Source: JBCDIQ01 sp039024295
Lineage (GTDB): Bacteria > Bacteroidota > Bacteroidia > J057
DNA length: 38,341 nucleotides
Reading direction: 5' to 3'
Assembly (NCBI GenBank): GCA_039024295.1
Contig: JBCDIQ010000006.1
Coordinates: 1-38,341, forward strand
In this document: piece after piece, positions 33,217-38,341 of the stretch
How positions within the stretch are numbered: the stretch's first letter is position 1
Layout of the letters: every line of letters begins with the position of its first letter
Position numbers and translations under genes: made by a program
The notes under the pieces: model-generated
Told to the model about the DNA's origin: nothing
Seen by the model: only the letters and a program-made list of their open reading frames with translations
Database searches by the model: none

Positions 33217-33600
33217 ATGTCTGTTTTGATTACCAAGCGCTTCAAATTCGAAGCCGCTCATTACCTTCCCGGTATGCCAGAAGGCCACAAATGTCGCCGG
33301 GTTCATGGCCATAATTTTCGCCTGGAGGTAAACCTCTTGGGGGAAGTTGATCCCACCACCGGAATGGTGATGGACTTTGGAGAAATCAAGGAAATTGTCA
33401 ATCCACTTGTGGACATGGTCGATCACCGCCTGATCAATGAAGTGGGCGAAGAGAATGAAATCCCTTTGCTGAAACAGCCCACGACTGAAAACATGGTGAA
33501 GTGGTTTTTTGACGAGATACAGCCCCGGATTCCTCAATTGTACAGCATCGTGATCCACGAAACCAATCAGAACAGTTGTGAATATCGAGCACGTTGGTAA
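33217..33600 (+). CDS. queD: 6-carboxy-5,6,7,8-tetrahydropterin synthase family protein
   Basis: A 127-residue T-fold enzyme. The zinc ligands H15, H30 and H32 (AAHYL; VHGHNF) and the catalytic C26 (GHKCRR) are present, with the late HETNQNSCEY segment. It converts 7,8-dihydroneopterin triphosphate to 6-carboxytetrahydropterin in queuosine/7-deazaguanine synthesis; a PTPS-type reaction is the alternative. Other que genes are not in the window. An inverted repeat lies just upstream. Confidence 0.92.
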   Translation: MSVLITKRFKFEAAHYLPGMPEGHKCRRVHGHNFRLEVNLLGEVDPTTGMVMDFGEIKEIVNPLVDMVDHRLINEVGEENEIPLLKQPTTENMVKWFFDEIQPRIPQLYSIVIHETNQNSCEYRARW

Positions 33601-33602
33601 GC

Positions 33603-33623
33603 GAAAGATTCGTTCGATCTTTC
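33603..33623. repeat. 7-bp inverted repeat after queD
   Basis: GAAAGAT (33603-33609) and ATCTTTC (33617-33623) with a 7-base loop lie 2 bases after the queD stop. The following bases are A-rich, not T-rich, so a classic terminator for queD is not supported; on the minus strand a T-run would precede the stem. Confidence 0.3.
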
Positions 33624-33661
33624 ATATAAAAAAATCCGTATATTTATTAACTTGACCACTG

Positions 33662-34348
33662 GTGAGAAAGATCAATATTGCTATTGATGGCCACGCAGGA
33701 TGCGGCAAAAGCACGACAGCTAAGCTGGTGGCCAATCGCTTAGGATATACCTACATTGATTCAGGTGCGATGTACCGTGCGGTAACCCTCTTTTTTCTTC
33801 GTGAAAATGTACCATTTGACCAGGAAAATGAGGAAATGATCGCTGCTTTGGAAAATATTCACATCACGTTTAAACCAAATGGACTCGGGTTTGGCAATTA
33901 TGTGATATTGAATGGGGAAGAGGTTGAGGAAGAAATCCGTTCGCCCAAAGTATCGGGACATGTCAGCCAGGTTGCTGTGCATGCAAGGGTTCGGGAAAAA
34001 ATGGTACAACAGCAACAGGAGATTGGCCGTAAGAAAGGCGTAGTGATGGATGGGCGTGACATTGGAACGGTGGTATTTCCAGACGCAGAATTGAAAGTTT
34101 TTATGACTGCCTCTATGGAAAAGCGTGCTACCAGGCGACTGGACGAGATGAAGAGAAAGGATGCGAACACCTCGTTGGAAGATGTAGTAAACAATTTAGA
34201 AGAGCGTGACCGCATTGATTCAACCCGTGAGGTAGCACCTCTTACGCAGGCTTCGGATGCCCTGGTGGTTGACACGAGTGACCTAAGTGTCCAGGAGCAA
34301 GTCAATAAGGTAACAGAACTGGCCATTGAGCGTATTCACAGCAAATAG
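33662..34348 (+). CDS. cmk: (d)CMP kinase
   Basis: A 228-residue kinase phosphorylating CMP and dCMP. The P-loop is GHAGCGKST near the N terminus, followed by TYIDSGAMYRAVTL, then VVMDGRDIGTVVFPDA and the lid/NMP-binding segments (RATRRLDEM, RDRIDSTREVAPL). The start codon is GTG (33662), which gives the expected N terminus MRKINIAIDG. ispH follows after 37 bases on the same strand, an arrangement I have seen in other Bacteroidota. Confidence 0.95.
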   Translation: MRKINIAIDGHAGCGKSTTAKLVANRLGYTYIDSGAMYRAVTLFFLRENVPFDQENEEMIAALENIHITFKPNGLGFGNYVILNGEEVEEEIRSPKVSGHVSQVAVHARVREKMVQQQQEIGRKKGVVMDGRDIGTVVFPDAELKVFMTASMEKRATRRLDEMKRKDANTSLEDVVNNLEERDRIDSTREVAPLTQASDALVVDTSDLSVQEQVNKVTELAIERIHSK

Positions 34349-34385
34349 TCAGGAGGCCCAGGCCCCCTAGTTAAAGGAAATAAAC

Positions 34386-35243
34386 ATGATTCACGTAGAA
34401 ATCGATCAACATTCCGGATTTTGTTTTGGCGTGGTATATGCCATCGAAATGGCAGAAGACTACCTGGAAGAAAACGGCCAATTGTACTGCTTGGGGGACA
34501 TTGTGCACAACGACCGGGAGGTACAGCGATTAGAGGCAAAAGGATTGAAGATCATTTCTCATGAAGAGCTACGTGAACTCACGGATGCAACCGTTTTGAT
34601 TCGGGCGCATGGAGAACCTCCCGAGACCTATCAGATTGCCATAGAAAATGGACTGGAACTGATTGATGCTTCCTGCCCGGTGGTGTTGAAACTCCAGAAC
34701 CGGGTCCGCCATGCCCATGATGAAGACCGTCAAATCGTCATTTTGGGAAAGCGTGGTCATGCTGAGGTGAACGGCCTTGTAGGCCAAACCGACCAGGAAG
34801 CAATTGTGATTAGCTCAGAGGAAGAGGTAGAAGGCCTCAGCTTTGAGAAGCCTATTTCTCTTTTCAGCCAGACCACCAAAAGCACTAACCTGCTCTACAA
34901 CATTCGCGACCGGATGGCAGATCATACGGACGACCTCAAGTTCAATGATACCATCTGCCGTCAGGTAAGCAACCGGGAGCCAGAGCTGAAAAAGTTTGCG
35001 GCCAAGCACGATGTGATCGTCTTTGTTTCCGGGAAGAAAAGCTCCAACGGTCGCGCCTTGTACGGAACGTGTAAATCTGTTAACCCACGGAGCTATTTTG
35101 TCTCCGACGCAGAGGAAATCGATTGGGCCTGGTTTGCAGGCAATGAGCGAGTAGGCATTTGTGGGGCAACCTCTACGCCCATGTGGCTCATGGAACAAGT
35201 TGCTGGTGTCATTGAGTCGCGATTTGCTGAGCCTGTGGCCTGA
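34386..35243 (+). CDS. ispH: 4-hydroxy-3-methylbut-2-enyl diphosphate reductase
   Basis: A 285-residue iron-sulfur enzyme of the MEP isoprenoid pathway, making IPP and DMAPP from HMBPP. The three cluster cysteines are C13 (SGFCFGV), C97 (DASCPVV) and C191 (NDTICRQVSNR); H41, H75, H125 and E127 (GHAEVNG) match the active site. Length is typical for Bacteroidota. AAAGGA lies a few bases upstream of the ATG, one of the few Shine-Dalgarno-like sites seen. The gene follows cmk and converges on the uracil-DNA glycosylase gene. Confidence 0.95.
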   Translation: MIHVEIDQHSGFCFGVVYAIEMAEDYLEENGQLYCLGDIVHNDREVQRLEAKGLKIISHEELRELTDATVLIRAHGEPPETYQIAIENGLELIDASCPVVLKLQNRVRHAHDEDRQIVILGKRGHAEVNGLVGQTDQEAIVISSEEEVEGLSFEKPISLFSQTTKSTNLLYNIRDRMADHTDDLKFNDTICRQVSNREPELKKFAAKHDVIVFVSGKKSSNGRALYGTCKSVNPRSYFVSDAEEIDWAWFAGNERVGICGATSTPMWLMEQVAGVIESRFAEPVA

Positions 35244-35257
35244 TTTCTCCTAGCCAT

Positions 35258-35833
35258 TCAGTTTCTTATGGCCCTTTTGACTCGGTGCCTTAATTCAGGA
35301 ATTACTTCTGCTTCAAACCATTTATTCTTTTTGAGCCAAATATTATTCCTTGGTGAGGGATGAGGCAGCGGAAAGAAATCTGGAAGATATCGGCTAAAAT
35401 TTTTTACAGTTTCCGTCAGTGTACGGCCCCTTCTCTTGTGCAGATAATAGGATTGCGCATACGCTCCAACCAGCAGCGTTAACTGAACCTCCTTGAGTTC
35501 CTGCCACAGCAGGTCATGCCATGTAGGCGCACACTCTTTCCTGGGAGGCAAATCTCCTGAAAGGCCTTTCCCCGGATAACAAAATCCCATGGGAATGATG
35601 GCAAATTGCTCAGGATCATAAAAAGTCGTTAAATCTACTTCCAGCCATTCCCGCAGCCGCTCTCCACTTTTGTCGTTCCATGGGATCCCTGTTTCATGTA
35701 CCACGGTTCCCGGGGCCTGGCCAATGATGACAATTTTACTGGTTGGGTCGGCTTTAAGTACTGGACGAGAGCCGAGCGGTAAGTGAGCTTCGCAGATGGT
35801 ACAGGCTCGTATGCGGGAGAGGAGAGGTTTCAT
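35258..35833 (-). CDS. uracil-DNA glycosylase family protein, type-4-like with [4Fe-4S] cysteines
   Basis: A 191-residue protein of the UDG superfamily, which removes uracil or other damaged bases from DNA. Four cysteines at positions 11, 14, 85 and 101 are spaced as in the [4Fe-4S] family 4 enzymes (A. fulgidus pattern C-X2-C ... C ... C). The active-site segment is IIGQAPGTVVHETG and the late motif is LPHPSPRN. I place it near family 4, but the GQAPG...HETG variant differs from the standard GEAPG, so base specificity is uncertain. Confidence 0.85.
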   Translation of the reverse strand: MKPLLSRIRACTICEAHLPLGSRPVLKADPTSKIVIIGQAPGTVVHETGIPWNDKSGERLREWLEVDLTTFYDPEQFAIIPMGFCYPGKGLSGDLPPRKECAPTWHDLLWQELKEVQLTLLVGAYAQSYYLHKRRGRTLTETVKNFSRYLPDFFPLPHPSPRNNIWLKKNKWFEAEVIPELRHRVKRAIRN

Positions 35834-36053
35834 TTTTGAAGATATCTATATGAGGAAAACAACAAAAGAATTATCTGGATAATTGGCTTTCAAGGTTTCT
35901 ATGTCATTTATCCTTTTAAGCCATAAACAAACAATGGGTGCTTTACGAATTAATGACAATACCTTACAACCGTTATAGCATCGGGCTTTTCGAATTTTTT
36001 CAAAATCGCCCTTTCGTGTAGTTGCAGGTAAAAATATTTACCAGACATTTGAC

Positions 36054-37181
36054 ATGATAAGGCTTTCGACTTTCCAAAAACAATCCTTGCTCAACCGACT
36101 CATTGTAGCCATTGGGATTTCCTCCTGCGCTGGCGTATTGCTCATATTGGCATACTTGATAGTTGGCACTTCAGAATCGTATCCACAAGGCTTTGATGCT
36201 GGAGACCGCAACGTAGATATGGCAAACTGCTGGACGTTTTCCTCCGTTGCTGTGAGAACTGCTAATGGAAACGGAAACCTGATCAATGGTCCCAGCGCAC
36301 GGACAGGACAGCTTACCAATATGTCTAATCCCCAAAAGGTGGGCACTCCTTGTTCCAGGTTTACAGGGACCGGGAGCCTGGAATTTACCCATTATGTGCA
36401 CTCTCTTTCAGGTAGCTCGCTTAAGCAGTTGGATGTTGTTGCCATTGATCAGTCTACCCTGGATGAAGTCACGCTATATGCCCACACATACACAAGCACC
36501 AGCCTGGTCAATGTTTCAGTCCCAATTACCCTAAATGGAGACTACAAAATCGAATGGCGTTGGATTGGTTCAGGAGGAATTGGCAGAGGATGGCTGGATG
36601 ATATTTCTATTCCAGGGCAAAATATTTCGGTGCCCGGAAGTGGATGTGTATGTAACAACAGCTCTTTGCCAGTTGAATGGTCTTATTTCGACGCTAAAAT
36701 GGCTCAAGAAGAAGTTGCCCTTACATGGGGGACCTTGAAAGAGATGAATACGGATTATTTTGAAATAGAACGTGCGTTAGATGGATCAGCATTTGAAGCG
36801 GTTGGTCAAGTAGCTGCGGCAGGCAACAGCAGCTCCAGCCAGGAATATTCCTGGTCAGACCAGCCTATTGTGCCAGGTGGTACAGTTTTGCAGTACAGGC
36901 TAAAGCAAATAGACCAAGATGGAAAATACAGCTACAGCAAGCAGGTAGAAATCGTTACCAGCAAGAGGGAGCAAGCAGACATAAAAGTGTATCCCAACCC
37001 CACAAATACCGGGGTAAATCTGAGGATCACAGCACCTGTAAACGAGCTGGCAGAAGTAAGGATCACCAATATGAACGGAGTGGTGATGATGAATGAACAA
37101 ATTTCCCTGGACGGGACAGAATTCTCATTACCAGTTGATATAAGCCAATGGGCCGCAGGCTACTCTACCCGACGGTTTTGA
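36054..37181 (+). CDS. T9SS type A sorting-domain surface protein, 3' end cut by IS element
   Basis: Genuine sequence runs to 37160; the last 21 bases of the open frame come from the insertion sequence. The N terminus has an export signal (helix about residues 17-37). The middle has two Cys-containing beta-rich segments, then a fibronectin-like unit common in T9SS cargo (LPVEWSYFDAK, then LTWGTLKEMNTDYFEIERA). The type A sorting domain starts VYPNPTNTGVNLRI and breaks off at DISQWAAG, just before the expected final strand (IYFV... and the conserved end). The protein therefore probably cannot be exported through the T9SS unless the other side of the insertion restores it. Function unknown; surface adhesin or enzyme accessory is typical for this layout. 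Confidence 0.85.
   Translation: MIRLSTFQKQSLLNRLIVAIGISSCAGVLLILAYLIVGTSESYPQGFDAGDRNVDMANCWTFSSVAVRTANGNGNLINGPSARTGQLTNMSNPQKVGTPCSRFTGTGSLEFTHYVHSLSGSSLKQLDVVAIDQSTLDEVTLYAHTYTSTSLVNVSVPITLNGDYKIEWRWIGSGGIGRGWLDDISIPGQNISVPGSGCVCNNSSLPVEWSYFDAKMAQEEVALTWGTLKEMNTDYFEIERALDGSAFEAVGQVAAAGNSSSSQEYSWSDQPIVPGGTVLQYRLKQIDQDGKYSYSKQVEIVTSKREQADIKVYPNPTNTGVNLRITAPVNELAEVRITNMNGVVMMNEQISLDGTEFSLPVDISQWAAGYSTRRF
37161..37177 (+). repeat. left terminal inverted repeat of the IS
   Basis: TACTCTACCCGACGGTT, 17 bases, identical to the reverse complement of the right end. After one mismatch two more bases (TG) also agree. Confidence 0.88.
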
Positions 37182-37201
37182 GTTATAGGTAAAAAGATCG
37201 A

Positions 37202-37247
37202 GGAAAAGCACAATTTTGTGGTTCCTACACAACAAAACGGCTTTTCC
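37202..37247 (+). promoter_or_regulatory. hairpin immediately upstream of the transposase start
   Basis: GGAAAAGC (37202-37209) pairs with GCTTTTCC (37240-37247), with further internal pairing of TTTTGT and ACAAAA. It ends two bases before the ATG. Similar hairpins in other insertion sequences block translation of transcripts entering from outside; that role is inferred here. Confidence 0.5.
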
Positions 37248-37249
37248 CC

Positions 37250-38326
37250 ATGGAAGTAAATCCATTCACAAAGATAGTAGAGTTAGTACGCAGTTTCCAA
37301 GTGGTTTGGCATTTAGACCGCCAGCGTTTTTTGGTTGACTTAGTTCGTTCGATGATTGTCTGTCGGAGTGTTGTTTTCAGCGAACTTGCAGACAAAATGG
37401 ATCGACCAGCCCAACCTATTTCTATAGAACGCAAGATCCAAGACTTCTTCTTGAAAGTTAGTTTTGACTATCAACACCTTCTACAAGTATTACTGGTCTT
37501 TATTCCTGCTGGTAGAAAGCTCACCCTGAGCATTGACCGAACCGAATGGGACCGAGGCCAGCATCAATACAATATTTTATGTGTTATTGCCAGCATTGGC
37601 AAGATGGGCGTACCGCTTTATTTTGAATTACTCGACAACAATAGTGGCAACTCAAATCATCAAAATCGTATTCAACTCTTCACATCCTTACTCAAACAAG
37701 TAGGAAAGGATCGTATTGAGCTAGTGGTTATGGATCGCGAGTTTATTGGTCAAAAATGGCTCTCGTGGCTCAAAAAGGCACATATACCATTTTGTGTTCG
37801 TGTCCCCAAAAATCATAAAATCACCTTTTCTGATGGTAGAGCTCTTTCGGCCGAAGAACTACTAGCTGAGAACGACGGCTATTTTATCGGCAGTGATTTG
37901 GTGGTAGACGGTGTCGTGGTTGAAGTATCAATTAGCCGAACCAAGGATGGAGACTTACTCTATTTTATTGGAACAATTCCTGCTAAAACACTCAAAAAGC
38001 AATACAAAAAACGATGGACAATTGAGGTGTTTTTTCAAGCCATCAAAGGACGAGGCTTTGACATCGAAAAGACAGGCCTCAGGTCGGATGAAAAACTTCG
38101 TAAACTCTTTGCAGTCGTAGCACTAGCTTACACCCTCTGCTGGGCATTAGGAGTTGAACACGGAAAACTTAAGCCGGTTAAGCCCAAAAACCATGGGTAC
38201 CCGCAGTATAGTATTTTTAGAAGAGGGCTCAACTTAATCAGAGAAGCTTGCAGAAATGGGGATATGAGGATCATTGAGAGACTCTGGGGAGTAATTTTAA
38301 GTCGAGCCTATCCAATTGATACATAA
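37250..38326 (+). CDS. IS4-family DDE transposase
   Basis: A 358-residue transposase. The DDE residues are D96 (LTLSIDRTEW), D162 (VVMDREFIG) and E259 in the IS4 signature Y-X2-R-X3-E-X6-K (Y252, R255, E259, K266; YKKRWTIEVFFQAIKG). An N-terminal domain (1 to about 80) is likely to bind the ends. The reading frame is intact and its stop overlaps the right inverted repeat, so the element may still be active. The IS4 subgroup cannot be set without a database comparison. Confidence 0.93.
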   Translation: MEVNPFTKIVELVRSFQVVWHLDRQRFLVDLVRSMIVCRSVVFSELADKMDRPAQPISIERKIQDFFLKVSFDYQHLLQVLLVFIPAGRKLTLSIDRTEWDRGQHQYNILCVIASIGKMGVPLYFELLDNNSGNSNHQNRIQLFTSLLKQVGKDRIELVVMDREFIGQKWLSWLKKAHIPFCVRVPKNHKITFSDGRALSAEELLAENDGYFIGSDLVVDGVVVEVSISRTKDGDLLYFIGTIPAKTLKKQYKKRWTIEVFFQAIKGRGFDIEKTGLRSDEKLRKLFAVVALAYTLCWALGVEHGKLKPVKPKNHGYPQYSIFRRGLNLIREACRNGDMRIIERLWGVILSRAYPIDT

Positions 38327-38341
38327 CCGTCGGGTAGAGTA
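38325..38341 (-). repeat. right terminal inverted repeat of the IS
   Basis: Complement of the left repeat, perfect over 17 bases. It includes the last two bases of the transposase stop codon and ends at the last base of the window. Confidence 0.88.

Larger units (their letters stand above)
37161..38341 (+). mobile_element. IS4-family insertion sequence
   Basis: An element of 1181 bp with a single transposase gene and perfect 17-bp terminal inverted repeats (TACTCTACCCGACGGTT at 37161-37177 and its complement at 38325-38341). It interrupts the T9SS gene. Its right end coincides with the last base of the window, so the target duplication cannot be checked and the window probably ends at an assembly break caused by repeated copies of this element. 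Confidence 0.88.

Overview
The window looks like a chromosomal segment of a Bacteroidota bacterium, most likely from the Saprospiria/Lewinella-like branch (an inference from protein style; no 16S gene is present). The evidence is two proteins with type IX secretion (T9SS) sorting domains, a PorZ-type T9SS protein, a long two-headed IF-2, lipoprotein signals followed by acidic or lysine-rich residues, few Shine-Dalgarno sequences, and promoter elements of the Bacteroidota type (TTTG, about 19 bases, TAnnTTTG). No tRNA, rRNA or CRISPR array was seen.

Layout. (1) 179-8061, plus strand: an exported-protein module. It holds two lipoproteins with a 'RDPS..E' repeat, a Tat-exported alkaline-phosphatase-like protein, a lipoprotein with a CX4CH haem-like motif, a small lipoprotein, and a 1175-residue CUB/repeat/PKD protein ending in a T9SS type B sorting domain. 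This is the least understood part of the window. (2) 8065-13543, minus strand: rimP-nusA-infB followed by thymidine kinase, preceded by a consensus promoter and a strong hairpin-plus-T-run that looks like an attenuator. (3) 13692-16246, minus strand: a small membrane protein, HMG-CoA lyase and a DEAD-box-type helicase with DEGD in motif II. (4) 16467-21002, plus strand: a dicarboxylate/amino-acid symporter, PorZ and a secreted esterase. (5) 21055-22881, minus strand: an ECF-type sigma factor and a glycosyltransferase. (6) 22966-24523, plus strand: an MBL-fold hydrolase and an SDR oxidoreductase, then a decayed alpha/beta-hydrolase pseudogene on the minus strand.

(7) 24925-28502, plus strand: membrane-anchored spermidine synthase overlapping speD (polyamine synthesis), then YqeY, CvpA and an SRPBCC-like protein. 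(8) 28519-31769: ruvC, a secreted unknown protein, a lipocalin-like lipoprotein and a monoacylglycerol-lipase-like hydrolase. (9) 31906-35243, plus strand: a second MBL hydrolase, a small membrane protein, QueD, cytidylate kinase and IspH; then a type-4-like uracil-DNA glycosylase on the minus strand. (10) 36054-38341: a T9SS type A surface protein whose sorting domain is cut by an IS4-family insertion sequence. The element has 17-bp perfect terminal inverted repeats, and its right end is exactly the last base of the window, so the window probably ends at an assembly break.

Non-coding structure of note: two arrays of degenerate, phased 7-bp repeats (16378-16453 and 26777-26839), the second of which encodes the last residues of SpeD; the rimP leader attenuator; and a hairpin just upstream of the transposase start.
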